From the IMG/VR virus record IMGVR_UViG_3300037961_002528, positions 1-20,921 of that record: a stretch of DNA of 20,921 nucleotides, one strand, 5' to 3'. The notes beneath the pieces were generated by a model. The model was not told the DNA's origin. It worked only from the letters and a program-made list of their open reading frames with translations, and did not search any database. The DNA comes from a virus. The first letter of the stretch is position 1. The number at the start of each line of letters is the position of its first letter. Below, piece after piece: positions 6,268 through 14,717 of the stretch. The position numbers were made by a program, and so were the translations under genes.

Positions 6268-6268
6268 A

Positions 6269-6517
6269 CTAAACTTCCTCTGGTTCTGGGAAGGTGACGC
6301 TAGTTGTGATAGCTGACTCTTCATCTTCTGTTAGTTCGTATCCATTTACAACAAGGGCATACTTGCTGTCAGCAGTCATTTTTGGGTAAGTATGATAACG
6401 AGTACCGGAACCTACTCTATGGTAAGCGTAGCCTCGTCTAGCACCCTCTGTGTCTGCTCTTGCAATCGCATCGGTCTCTGTGTCGTATACTAAGTAGTTA
6501 ATTGTTTCTTCGCTCAT
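6269..6517 (-). CDS. 82-aa conserved phage protein downstream of the fibre
   Basis: A small soluble protein, MSEETINYLVYDTETDAIAR, with ADTEGARRGYAYH in the middle and a C-terminus of YELTEDEESAITTSVTFP. I recognise the general pattern (YLVxDTExxAxARAD...RRGYAYH...YELTEDE) from small genes beside tail fibres in marine phages; function unknown. It lies 2 bases after the fibre stop in a TAATTATG start context without SD. It may be a fibre assembly or chaperone factor by position only. Confidence 0.85.
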   Translation of the reverse strand: MSEETINYLVYDTETDAIARADTEGARRGYAYHRVGSGTRYHTYPKMTADSKYALVVNGYELTEDEESAITTSVTFPEPEEV

Positions 6518-6519
6518 AA

Positions 6520-9500
6520 TTAGTAAATATTATAATGATTGTTTATGTCTGTATTTAAATCAGCAACATCATCTTGTAATTTTGCTTTGTAATAAATGAC
6601 CTCTGATACTCGACCATCCCAAGGAAAGGACGAAGAACTACGAACGTTTCTACCTATAGCACCATTTGTTGTATCTATTGCTGCACTTTGGATAGCAGTT
6701 GTTCCTTTTGATACGTTATCTAAAAATGCTTCTGCGTTTGTATCTCCCGTGACAAAAGATGCTAAGTAAGTTCGGTTAGCATCATAACTTCCCATATTTA
6801 TTTTAGTAGCTGAGTCTCCGTAACCAAAATACATAGTACTACCAGTAAATATAGGTGTATAAAACCTAGATGTACTACTACTGCTACCAAGCTGACCAGC
6901 AACAGTACCGTTTCCAGAATTAACATCTCTTTCAAATACAACAAATGTTGAAACAGTATTAATGTTATCAATTACAGCAGGTACATCTAAATGGTCAGAG
7001 CTAGGAATAAAATTAAGAGATGGTTTACCTTTTGAATTTTTAACTGTACCTCCGTTATGAACAATTAATGGTTGTTCACTAGCTGTTGTCTGTGTAGCAT
7101 CGTTACCGCTGTCACTTTGGTCGTACCAAGTTTCTACGAAACCATCACGAGCTATGCGAGACACTTTGAAATCTGATATACTATAATTTTGAGTACCCTC
7201 GGTATCGCCTATGGCAAAATAAACAGCAGTTGCATTTGTAGTAATACTACCAGAATTAAATCCATTTGTAATTGCTACAGAACTTGAATTAGCATTTGAT
7301 GTACCATCAGATTGTTTTAAAATAACCGCTGGTGTTCCACTTGTAATGCTTGCATTGAATGAATAATAAACCACTTTTCCACTAGGTACATTTTGCTCAA
7401 ACTGCCATCTAGCTCTTGTGCTTGCTACTCCAGCACTATAATCTATAGTATACCCATCTTTACCATTTGAAGTAAAAGCACTTCCATAAGGGGCGGTTGG
7501 GTCATCACTCCAGTCAGTAGACATATCATTCGCATCATTGTACAACCCATAATAGTTATTGATGTTGGACTCAATCTTGAAGCGATTGTCTGATTGGTCA
7601 GTAGCATAAAATATAGCTTCTTTCATACTACCATTAAGTGGGCTACTTGCACCATTACCTCTAGCTCCTAGCTTAACAGTGCCAATAGATTTATCACCAA
7701 CATCTGAGTCAGCACCATTGTCTATTATAACTGCATTGCTATTAAAGTCAGTAGTAGTGCCACTATTTATATTGGACACTAAGTACATTTTATTAGCTAT
7801 ATAAGGTGTAGCAGTTAAGTTACTTTTTAGTGTTGCAGAATTATCTCTTGCTTGCCAACCTAAATTACCACTACTATGAAATAAAGTATTATACATAGGG
7901 CTACTTAAACCAGCATTACCAGCTCCAATAATATATTGAGTCGTACTAGCTGCATCTGAATTTACTACAATAAAAGCAGAAGATACTGCATCTGTTCCGG
8001 TATAAATTGATTGTAAATCATCTGCTAACAAAAAATCATCACTTCCGTCAAAGTCTATTCCATCAGAGAGCAATGCTCCATTCTCTGCAATCTTTGGTTG
8101 GTTAGCAGCAGTTGTTTGAGTTGCATTGTTTGACCCAGCTTGGTCGTACCAAGTATGGACAGTAGCTCCGTGTTTAATTATTTCAAATTTTAGATTCGTT
8201 AATGATATAGAAGAACTGCCAGAACTAACTATTGTTTGTAAAAATACAATAGACCTAAAGTCATTTGAACCATTACCAGTAAATTCAAATGAAAAGTCTC
8301 CGGAGTCTCCGTTAGAAAATTTAAAAGTATCAGATGATATTGTACCTACACCAGTTGATGTTAGGTTTGCAAAATCGTGAGTAGAAGAAGCAGTATCATT
8401 ACTGCCTTGTTTTATATTAAAACCAGTTCCTCCACTAGCTGTGTAATTTACGGTACCAGAAAATCTAAATGTAGTGCTAGCAGATTCAGCTGCTGTAAGT
8501 GTTGCTGGTAGTACATAGTTATATCTAGCTGTGTTATCAGCAAATGTTTCAGTAGTTGCAACAAATGAGTTAGATGTTGCCGTTAATGTACTCCATTTTC
8601 TAAAATCAGAACCAATACCACTTGGGTAATCTACTGCACTAAATCTATCTGATAGTGTTTCATTTAAAAATCCATTAAGATCAGTAACACTTGTGCTAGC
8701 AGAACTACTACCAGTGGTTTCTTCTCCTACATTAGATACTAAAGAATTATTACTAACATTTCCATCTGAATCAAAATGTACATTTACCTCTATATCGTCT
8801 GAGCTTCTGCGAATTTGTGCACTTGGACTAATAACAGATGCAGTTAATGAAGAAAATGCTACAATTTCTCCAACATCACAATTTACTGATTGATTATTAG
8901 AATCAACTGCATTTAGTATTCTACCTACTTCTCCTATTCCAGTTTCGATTTTGTATTTGTCTGTTCCGCTATAATAACTTCCAAAAAATACTGTAGCTGT
9001 TGTCCAAGCACCACCTACGATAGTTACTCCATCCTTTGTATAAGTTGCAATAGATGAACCAACAACCCATTTGTTACCTACAAGCGGACTATCGCTTTCT
9101 ACATAGTATTCAAATGTTATTGATCCGCTAAATCCAGCAAGAAAATCATTGTTATTTAACCAAAGCTGTGGATTTGATGGACTATTTACACTTGTAAAAA
9201 GAGCAACATTACTTTTACCTTCATAAGTAAAACCCCCAACGCTTGTAAATAATGAAGTACTATTTGGAACTAACCCATCAGTACCAGAACTAAAGTCAGC
9301 AGTGTAAACTAAACTAGGCCCGTCTTTTACCTTACGAAGACTATAAGCAGCTGCGGCTGTTGCTACATCTGCTGGTAGTGTAGTCTCTAGTTTACCATTT
9401 ACCCATTTTTCTAAAGTACCATCTTGTACTTGATTAGCTGAAAATCTTTCCTCATCATCTATTCCAGATGTAGTATCATATGGTTCTCTACGTGCTCTAA

Positions 9501-9678
9501 CAACAGAGCCATTCATTGCGCCAATATCTCGCAATGAGTACGCTGCTGAGGCACCACCGAATCTACCAGCTATTCCTAGATCGGTATAGTTTGCACTAGC
9601 ACCATCCAAGATATTCCAGGATGCACCAAGATCACCCTTCAACTCTGTTTGGGCAGATGCTAGATGTTCTGAAGACAT
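6520..9678 (-). CDS. Tail fibre/adhesin with duplicated LamG-like modules
   Basis: 1052 residues, rich in Ser, Thr, Asn and Gly and nearly free of Cys. The N-terminus (1-115) has two AAYSLR elements (GGASAAYSLRDIGAMNGSVVR and AAAAYSLRKVKDG), a motif I know from marine phage fibres. A beta-rich domain follows at about 119-280, with IRRSSDDIEVNVHFDSDG near 290. Then a module occurs twice: a CBM-like beta domain, a conserved V-x-TWYDQ...NATQTTA...QP-x-I segment (about 508 and 849) and a LamG/ConA-like domain ending in INNYY or INNHYN (about 706 and 1048). This suggests glycan binding at the host surface. No depolymerase catalytic motif is evident. There is no SD; the start context is TAATTATG. 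Confidence 0.88.
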   Translation of the reverse strand: MSSEHLASAQTELKGDLGASWNILDGASANYTDLGIAGRFGGASAAYSLRDIGAMNGSVVRARREPYDTTSGIDDEERFSANQVQDGTLEKWVNGKLETTLPADVATAAAAYSLRKVKDGPSLVYTADFSSGTDGLVPNSTSLFTSVGGFTYEGKSNVALFTSVNSPSNPQLWLNNNDFLAGFSGSITFEYYVESDSPLVGNKWVVGSSIATYTKDGVTIVGGAWTTATVFFGSYYSGTDKYKIETGIGEVGRILNAVDSNNQSVNCDVGEIVAFSSLTASVISPSAQIRRSSDDIEVNVHFDSDGNVSNNSLVSNVGEETTGSSSASTSVTDLNGFLNETLSDRFSAVDYPSGIGSDFRKWSTLTATSNSFVATTETFADNTARYNYVLPATLTAAESASTTFRFSGTVNYTASGGTGFNIKQGSNDTASSTHDFANLTSTGVGTISSDTFKFSNGDSGDFSFEFTGNGSNDFRSIVFLQTIVSSGSSSISLTNLKFEIIKHGATVHTWYDQAGSNNATQTTAANQPKIAENGALLSDGIDFDGSDDFLLADDLQSIYTGTDAVSSAFIVVNSDAASTTQYIIGAGNAGLSSPMYNTLFHSSGNLGWQARDNSATLKSNLTATPYIANKMYLVSNINSGTTTDFNSNAVIIDNGADSDVGDKSIGTVKLGARGNGASSPLNGSMKEAIFYATDQSDNRFKIESNINNYYGLYNDANDMSTDWSDDPTAPYGSAFTSNGKDGYTIDYSAGVASTRARWQFEQNVPSGKVVYYSFNASITSGTPAVILKQSDGTSNANSSSVAITNGFNSGSITTNATAVYFAIGDTEGTQNYSISDFKVSRIARDGFVETWYDQSDSGNDATQTTASEQPLIVHNGGTVKNSKGKPSLNFIPSSDHLDVPAVIDNINTVSTFVVFERDVNSGNGTVAGQLGSSSSTSRFYTPIFTGSTMYFGYGDSATKINMGSYDANRTYLASFVTGDTNAEAFLDNVSKGTTAIQSAAIDTTNGAIGRNVRSSSSFPWDGRVSEVIYYKAKLQDDVADLNTDINNHYNIY

Positions 9679-9680
9679 AA

Positions 9681-10001
9681 TTAGTCAGTAAACTCAGTTA
9701 AGTATAAGTTTGATGTGGTTGTACCAGCTCTGATAAAACTAGCATCTTGCATAGCTTTTTTACTAAATGTATAAGAACGTCCGGCGTATAATCTGTGACC
9801 CTTAGGGGCTGATTGACTTGCAGAACCTGTAAAGTTTACAAAGGCATCTGCATCTTGAACGTCTAATGCAATGTATTTAGTTAAACCGCTATAAGAAGTA
9901 GTTACACCCTCTGGTGATGAGCTACTAGCGAGCTCTATACGCTCCATAGTAGTACCAACAGTTGGCTTTGGGTACAAGTTAGTTACGAATGAATTAGGCA
10001 T
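9681..10001 (-). CDS. 106-aa small virion candidate
   Basis: A compact, beta-rich looking protein without cysteines or TM segments: MPNSFVTNLYPKPTVG, ERIELASSSSPEGVTTSY and GHRLYAGRSYTFSKKAMQDAS. It lies between the adaptor-like gene and the fibre, with 2 bases to the fibre start. That position and the beta-rich composition suggest a small virion protein such as a fibre-attachment or decoration protein. I do not recognise a family; ATG 10001 is chosen because no in-frame alternative sits closer to the upstream stop. Confidence 0.82.
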   Translation of the reverse strand: MPNSFVTNLYPKPTVGTTMERIELASSSSPEGVTTSYSGLTKYIALDVQDADAFVNFTGSASQSAPKGHRLYAGRSYTFSKKAMQDASFIRAGTTTSNLYLTEFTD

Positions 10002-10022
10002 AGGTATATTTTATATTGTTTG

Positions 10023-10634
10023 TCAACGTCTTTGACGATTGACATAAGTTGAAAATTTCTTGTTGATTGAGTTATTATTTGATCTAAGATCAATCTTTTC
10101 TAACTCTAAATCCAAGTACTCGTTGGCTAGCTTTTCTTCAGTCAAAGCCTTGCCGTGCTGGCCATCCATTCTAAGAAAGTCTGCATATGTAGCGTGAGCT
10201 AAATAATGAAAAAATTCACCGGGTATATCCGTTGAGTTTTCGTCAAATGTAGATAACTCTTTCTTGTAAGTTACAAAAACAGATGAGTCCTCAGTATTGG
10301 CAATATTAAGAACATTGGCTCCGTTAGCATCTACAAAAAAATCGTACTCAATAGCTGAGTTATTTTTGAATGGCTCTTTTCTATGTATTCTAATAAACTC
10401 ACCAATATTGTTTTTACTAGTCTGTGTGTAAGGAACTATCTGTGTATCAGTAGTCATAGTTCTTTCTTCACCGACTACTAAATACCTGGGCCAAGATGGA
10501 CTTGTATTATACGCTTGTGATGCTCTTCTGTTTACTAAGTTTTTTATCTTTGTATCTTCATCTGATGTAAATGAACTGATACCAGCTAAAGCCTCTATCA
10601 AGGCTTTGAGATCACTATAACTTCTATCTTGCAT
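10023..10634 (-). CDS. Head-tail adaptor-like protein
   Basis: 203 residues with an N-terminal helical segment (SYSDLKALIEALAGI...IKNLVNRRASQAYN), an SWPRYLVVGEERTM segment near 47-60, beta-strands in the centre and a C-terminal helical part (FFHYLAHATYADFLRMDGQH, then EEKLANEYLDLELEKI). This organisation is that of adaptor / tail-tubular-A-type proteins (P22 gp4, T7 gp11, SU10 adaptor), which ring the portal's outer face. It lies on the tail side of the capsid unit and shares a TAATG overlap with the 102-aa gene. Role inferred from pattern and location. Confidence 0.68.
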   Translation of the reverse strand: MQDRSYSDLKALIEALAGISSFTSDEDTKIKNLVNRRASQAYNTSPSWPRYLVVGEERTMTTDTQIVPYTQTSKNNIGEFIRIHRKEPFKNNSAIEYDFFVDANGANVLNIANTEDSSVFVTYKKELSTFDENSTDIPGEFFHYLAHATYADFLRMDGQHGKALTEEKLANEYLDLELEKIDLRSNNNSINKKFSTYVNRQRR

Positions 10635-10942
10635 TATATTTTATTAGGACTTAGATCCTGGAACTTCTTGTTGTAGTACTTTAAAAACTCTTTAGAATGT
10701 ACTTCCTCGTGGCCGTACTTCTTTGTTAGTCGAAAGAACTCACGAGCGGGCATAGTAGCTACACACTTTCCTAGAACAGGATGTGTTTTGCCTCTTTCCT
10801 CTGCTGCTTGCTTTTTAGCTTGTGCAACTCGTAAGTGTTCGGTTTCCTTTTCTAATTGAAAACCACTCTTGATTTCATTTAAGAATGCTTGATCGATTTC
10901 ACCATCTGTGAAATTTTTCGGTAAATTAGTAATAATATCCAT
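10634..10942 (-). CDS. 102-aa unknown protein downstream of capsid terminator
   Basis: A charged protein with two halves: an N-terminal helix rich in Glu/Lys/Gln (residues 10-55) and a C-terminal part reading THPVLGKCVATMPAREFFRL, then TKKYGHEEVHSKEFLKYYNK. I recognise the 'HPVLGKxVATMPAREFFRLxxKYG' style from marine phage genomes as a conserved gene of unknown function. It is the first gene after the terminator at 10958-10986, so it depends on read-through or on a promoter I cannot see. No SD precedes ATG 10942. Its stop overlaps the adaptor start. Confidence 0.85.
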   Translation of the reverse strand: MDIITNLPKNFTDGEIDQAFLNEIKSGFQLEKETEHLRVAQAKKQAAEERGKTHPVLGKCVATMPAREFFRLTKKYGHEEVHSKEFLKYYNKKFQDLSPNKI

Positions 10943-10957
10943 AAGTAGTTTTAAATT

Positions 10958-10986
10958 AAAAAAGGTGGGGGCCGAAGCCCCCGACC
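10958..10986 (-). terminator. Rho-independent terminator with UUCG loop
   Basis: Read on the minus strand this is a GGT-C-GGGGGC arm, a TTCG tetraloop, a GCCCCC-ACC arm and six T. The stem has 9 pairs with one bulged C. It lies just after the 159-aa gene and separates the capsid genes from the tail genes. The very GC-rich stem in an AT-rich region, with a UUCG loop, makes it one of the clearest signals in the window. Confidence 0.95.
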
Positions 10987-10996
10987 TAGAATTTAA

Positions 10997-11476
10997 TTAG
11001 TTAGAGAATTGTTCTCCGGCTGTTGGGTAGTAAGCCAAAAGGATTCTGAATTTACCTTTGGTAGCGTTACCAAAACCATTACCAGTTCCGTTAGAATCAA
11101 TATTAACTGCACTTACAACGTGAGAAGTTGCTGTTGCTCCATTTAAAAGAGCTCCAGTGTTCTCATAGATAAGACCAGCAGTATCGCCTGTGAAGCAGTT
11201 AACTTCAGAAACGAAACCGTTGTCATCTCCATCATCACCAAGTGCGATAGTAGCATCTGAAACAGCACTACCTGTGCTTACGTCAGCTGTTACTAACTCG
11301 TCAACGATGATTGCTGCTTTAGCGATAACTCCAGCAAGTGCTGAACCACCAGCTTGAACAGCTGTTGTTTGTGAGCCTGTTGATGCAGACAATTCTGAAG
11401 CCTTGAAAGATGCTTCGTGAGTATATCCAAGAGCTAATGTCTGGATGTCACCGATTTTTTTAAGTTCGATAGCCAT
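10997..11476 (-). CDS. 159-aa capsid-associated (decoration-like) protein candidate
   Basis: A Gly/Ala/Ser/Thr-rich protein: MAIELKKIGDIQTLALGYTH, SALAGVIAKAAIIVDELVTA and a C-terminal FRILLAYYPTAGEQFSN. It has no TM helix by inspection; composition suggests beta-structure. It lies directly after the major capsid gene and before the terminator, and has a very strong SD (AAGGAGGT, TAATTAATTATG). Such placement is typical of head decoration or head-fibre proteins made in high copy. Family not recognised; role inferred from position and strong translation signal. Confidence 0.8.
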   Translation of the reverse strand: MAIELKKIGDIQTLALGYTHEASFKASELSASTGSQTTAVQAGGSALAGVIAKAAIIVDELVTADVSTGSAVSDATIALGDDGDDNGFVSEVNCFTGDTAGLIYENTGALLNGATATSHVVSAVNIDSNGTGNGFGNATKGKFRILLAYYPTAGEQFSN

Positions 11477-11494
11477 AATTAATTACCTCCTTGA

Positions 11495-12499
11495 TTAGTC
11501 TGTGATTTTACCGTGTGCTTGTGGGTGATATACTCCTAATGTTAGAGAGCAATCAACATAACCACGCTCACCGCCACCTAAGTTAGGTAGACGTGTAGAG
11601 CCCAATGGGATCAACTCGTGGATACCAGCATATTCCGGGTTCAACAAGTAACCAGTTTCGTTAACTGGATCAGTTGTTGGCATACAGTCTGGGTTACCAT
11701 TGATAACTGAAACGATACCGTGATCTGATTGATATAACTCAACAGATAGTTTGATAGTACCGCTGTCACCGTTGTGGTTGAACTCACGATTCTCGTTGTT
11801 AACTCCAACACGAGCGAAATCAGAAATTGTACGGCGTAATGCTGTATCAGCAACTAATGTTAAAGAATCAGTTGTTCCTGTTTTGCGGTAGATTGAAGTG
11901 ATGAGATCGTTGAACTCAGCCTCTGTGATAGCTGTACCACCTTGGTCTTTGATAGAAGCAGATGGTGTTCTGAAATCAGCTGGAACAGGGTTTGTAGCCT
12001 GTGCACCGTTTTGAATCCATTTGCCTAAACCACGGAATCCGTAAGCTGTACCAGCACCGTTTTCTACTGCCATTTCATTGTTTGAGCAGATAGTAGCTTC
12101 GATGTCTCGTTTGATTTCACGGATTGCTTTAGCTTCAGCTTGAGCGATTTTCGCAGGGCCTACAGAATCCACAGCCTCTTGGAGGTCGGATACCATATAG
12201 TCACGGCGGAATTTTTGAACATAATTGCCAAGACGAGCACGTCCAGAGAATTTGTCAGTGAAAGCTGTTACGTCAGCACCTTCAGCAACACCAGCAGTTG
12301 ATGGTGTGTCCAGGCTGTCAACAGTCCACTCAACAAATGTAGACGAAGCACGAGACTTCGGCAATGTTGAAAGGATAGGAGTTTCTTCGGGAGCAAGAAT
12401 AGACAAAACATCTGTCAAGTCTTCTCTGTTGGAAACCGCTGATCCTTGCCCAGTTACTGCACTGGGAGCATTAGGATTGTATGTATCTGAGAATGACAT
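11495..12499 (-). CDS. Major capsid protein, SU10-like (DUF5309 type)
   Basis: 334 residues. NREDLTDVLSILAPEETPIL (24-43), FVEWTVDSLDTPSTAGVAEG, ARLGNYVQKFRRDYMVS and AIREIKRDIEATICSNN follow the order and spacing of the SU10/DUF5309 major capsid family: 'REDLxDVIxxIxPxETPF', 'EWxTDSL', 'GNYxQ' and 'KELKRDIEATL'. This HK97-fold protein forms the shell. It lies between a scaffold-like protein and a small capsid-associated candidate. No SD precedes ATG 12499 (leader AAAAATTATG), although the neighbours have strong ones, so initiation would rely on AT-rich accessibility. The family assignment is firm; the fold statement comes from family knowledge. Confidence 0.93.
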   Translation of the reverse strand: MSFSDTYNPNAPSAVTGQGSAVSNREDLTDVLSILAPEETPILSTLPKSRASSTFVEWTVDSLDTPSTAGVAEGADVTAFTDKFSGRARLGNYVQKFRRDYMVSDLQEAVDSVGPAKIAQAEAKAIREIKRDIEATICSNNEMAVENGAGTAYGFRGLGKWIQNGAQATNPVPADFRTPSASIKDQGGTAITEAEFNDLITSIYRKTGTTDSLTLVADTALRRTISDFARVGVNNENREFNHNGDSGTIKLSVELYQSDHGIVSVINGNPDCMPTTDPVNETGYLLNPEYAGIHELIPLGSTRLPNLGGGERGYVDCSLTLGVYHPQAHGKITD

Positions 12500-12511
12500 A
12501 ATTTTTAATAA

Positions 12512-13597
12512 TTATCGATTTTTAATTTGTAGTGTTCTGAGATTAATAAAATCACTTTTTGTGCCACTTTGTTTAAATCGAGAGCTAAGATCTTTAAGTG
12601 CCTTAGTTGACTTATTCACTGTTTTCTCTGATGTGCTTGCACCGGTTGCTCCGGTTTTTGTAGGTGTTAGGGTTGGACTAGCCACTCCGCCTTTGACCGT
12701 TTGCCTACCATAAATACTATTAGCAGCGTGTGCCATTAAGTAATTAAGTTGAGGCCTTACATCCGGCCCGGCTGATTCTCTTAACTTCTGGAATCTTTCG
12801 TCACCTATAATAGCTTCGTATTGTTTCCGAAGATCATTATCCTCGCCCCCCATCCAAGTGAGCTCTTCTCTTGCTTTTTGTTCAAAAGCTGTCTCTAGTT
12901 GATTTGCTTGTTCAACTGTTTGGAGTGTTCTGAGTTGAGCCGGCAAATACTTATCTCTGGCCTTGCGTGCATTAAGCAAACTTGCACGAACTTCGGACTT
13001 AGTAAGAGATTTACCCTCAACTTCTGCGATATAATCATTTGGCCCAGATCCATCTGCGTTAAACAAAGTATCCTCTGCCCATTCAATGACTTGGTTAACT
13101 TCCTTTGCTTTACTTTGGAGATCATCTAGTGTCTCTAAGTTAGAGTAAGGATTGTTGTTAACTTCCTCTGAAGGATTTAGTGGACTTTGTTCACTCAGTT
13201 GAGATTGCAGTTCTTTTAGTTTTTCTTCAGCTGCTTTACGCTTTGCGGTGAGTTCACCATAGCGAGCAACTGCTCTGCTTCCCAACTTTTCAGATAGTTC
13301 CTTGAGCTCATCATCGGACATATCATCAAGATCAAACTGTGAAAGAACATCCTCGGAACCTTGTGGTTCTCTGGTTTGTTCAGCACCTTCTGTTTGGCTA
13401 AGTACTTCTTCGCTAATCTCAGACGAAGGTTGCTCTGCTACTTCTTCTTGTGCCTCTACGGGTGGAGCTACTTCTTGAGTTGCCTCATTCTGTTGCCCCA
13501 AACGGCGGTTGACAAAATCCGCCATTGACATATTTGACTGTTTCGCTGTTGTTTCATTTACAGGTTCAGCGACTCCTGTTGTGATTTCTTCTGACAT
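12512..13597 (-). CDS. Scaffold-like capsid assembly protein
   Basis: 361 residues, highly charged with no cysteine. The N-terminal 90 are disordered and Glu/Gln-rich, followed by DLDDMSDDELKELSEKLG and a coiled coil (about 110-140, ELTAKRKAAEEKLKELQSQL). A helical middle follows, then a basic C-terminus (STKALKDLSSRFKQ...NLRTLQIKNR). This acidic front, coiled-coil centre and basic tail, placed just before the major capsid gene, is the profile of scaffold proteins. A strong AAGGAG SD precedes ATG 13597. Sequence alone does not name a family; the role is inferred from composition and position. Confidence 0.8.
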   Translation of the reverse strand: MSEEITTGVAEPVNETTAKQSNMSMADFVNRRLGQQNEATQEVAPPVEAQEEVAEQPSSEISEEVLSQTEGAEQTREPQGSEDVLSQFDLDDMSDDELKELSEKLGSRAVARYGELTAKRKAAEEKLKELQSQLSEQSPLNPSEEVNNNPYSNLETLDDLQSKAKEVNQVIEWAEDTLFNADGSGPNDYIAEVEGKSLTKSEVRASLLNARKARDKYLPAQLRTLQTVEQANQLETAFEQKAREELTWMGGEDNDLRKQYEAIIGDERFQKLRESAGPDVRPQLNYLMAHAANSIYGRQTVKGGVASPTLTPTKTGATGASTSEKTVNKSTKALKDLSSRFKQSGTKSDFINLRTLQIKNR

Positions 13598-13640
13598 AAT
13601 GTTTATCCACTCCTTAACGCCGAGCGATGGCGATGACTAT

Positions 13641-13668
13641 ATTATATATTACTATGCAATAGTTTAAA
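13641..13668 (-). promoter_or_regulatory. Candidate sigma70 promoter for the capsid unit
   Basis: Minus-strand TATAAT at 13641-13646 is a perfect -10. TTTAAA at 13663-13668 (4 of 6 to TTGACA) is 16 bases upstream. It would start transcription about 37 bases before the scaffold ATG. The -35 is weak and the region is AT-rich, so this is tentative. It pairs logically with the terminator at 10958. Confidence 0.45.
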
Positions 13669-13882
13669 GTCTGTCTTGAAATCTCTTTTGTAGATTTCTC
13701 CAGTCGCACATTTGTAGTACCTGGTCATAGGTAAGAATCCTACCAGATATCTGTTGTATATTGTCAGAAGTAGCTTCGTGCAACTCTTCTATAGTCTCCT
13801 CTCGGAGATCACTTATTACTTGTAAGAATCGAGCAAAGTGCTCGTGTTGTGATAACGTTTGTAAGTCTTCTTCTAAGCTCAT
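13664..13882 (-). CDS. 72-aa conserved acidic helical protein
   Basis: MSLEEDLQTLSQHEHFARFL, followed by LREETIEELHEATSDNIQQISGR and YDQVLQMCDWRNLQKRF. This small, mostly helical and acidic protein lies between the 276-aa gene and the scaffold gene. I recognise the opening 'MSLEEDLxxLSQHExFAR' and 'LREETIEELHEATxDxIQQISGRILTYDQ' from many marine phage genomes; function unknown. An assembly or packaging role is suggested only by location. Start context is TTAATTTATG, without SD. Confidence 0.88.
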   Translation of the reverse strand: MSLEEDLQTLSQHEHFARFLQVISDLREETIEELHEATSDNIQQISGRILTYDQVLQMCDWRNLQKRFQDRL

Positions 13883-13885
13883 AAA

Positions 13886-14716
13886 TTAAAAAGGTAATTG
13901 CTTTTTAAACATTAGGGTATCCTCATACCTTTCTTGTCTTTTCTCCTCGCTTTGATCAGCGGGAGCAAAAAATCCTTTGAACATAGCGTCACTAATTTTC
14001 TCTAAATCACCAGTCTCTATTGCATCTACGATTGCCTTTTTATCATTTCTGTTGAGAATTGGTTTTCCTACGATTTTTTCCATTTGATTTCCAAAAAGTA
14101 TGTCATAAATATAATTAGCATACTCTTCATAACTCCTATCTTTGCCTCTGGCATCTAAGAACATATCGAAGTATTTACTATGAAAATCAAACCCAAGAGG
14201 CCCATCTGCTCTTCCTGGTATTGGGTTACCGGCTGCATCTCTTTGCTTTTCATCTAGTCTAAAGCTTGGTGCTTCTGTATTTCCGTGACCTAGAAGAACA
14301 GGAATTAGTAGTCTAACATTTTTTTCTGGTTTGTTAATCAAAGCATTAGTGTAACCCTCTGATGCAAGTTGTGCATTTCGGTTGATTTCTTCTAGAGTGC
14401 CAAATATATTATTTTTTCCCTGTTTTGGATTTAGCACTTTTATTTGTGCATACTGTGCTTCTGGAGTTTCCATTTCACTTCTTGATATAATCAGATCTGG
14501 TAAAACTGTAACTCCGTTTTCTTTTTTACCACCTCCAAGTATTTTATCCTGTATTCTTTCTGCAACAGGTTTGTTTTGTTCTCCTTCTCCTAGTCTAATA
14601 AGGTCTACTTTGGGAAAAGAAGCAAAATCTATAGTATCTATAAAATCTTTTTTCTTACCAAGGTTGCCACCAAGTATTGAGTTTGCAACTTTGTCTGCAA
14701 TGTCCTTAAAGTCCAT
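13886..14716 (-). CDS. 276-aa unknown protein between portal and scaffold
   Basis: I place the start at ATG 14716, one base after the portal stop, with AAGGA upstream. A longer frame extends to 14977 but lies wholly within the portal gene. The product begins MDFKDIADKVANSILGGNLG. The middle holds KNVRLLIPVLLGHGNTEAPS and a GPLGFDFHSKYFDMFLDAR segment; the end is charged (EEKRQERYEDTLMFKKQ). There is no TM helix and no cysteine. I do not recognise a family. In other phages this position often holds a protease or assembly factor, but no serine-protease motif (for example G-x-S-x-G) is visible. Confidence 0.87.
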   Translation of the reverse strand: MDFKDIADKVANSILGGNLGKKKDFIDTIDFASFPKVDLIRLGEGEQNKPVAERIQDKILGGGKKENGVTVLPDLIISRSEMETPEAQYAQIKVLNPKQGKNNIFGTLEEINRNAQLASEGYTNALINKPEKNVRLLIPVLLGHGNTEAPSFRLDEKQRDAAGNPIPGRADGPLGFDFHSKYFDMFLDARGKDRSYEEYANYIYDILFGNQMEKIVGKPILNRNDKKAIVDAIETGDLEKISDAMFKGFFAPADQSEEKRQERYEDTLMFKKQLPF

Positions 14717-14717
14717 C

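Noticed and set aside
6268-6324. Longer start for the 52-aa TM protein
   Set aside because: It lies inside the end of the 82-aa gene; ATG 6267 has GAGGAA and is next to that gene's stop.
9998-10026. TTGACA at 10021-10026 as a promoter for the 106-aa gene
   Set aside because: No acceptable -10 lies 16-18 bases downstream; that position falls on the ATG itself.
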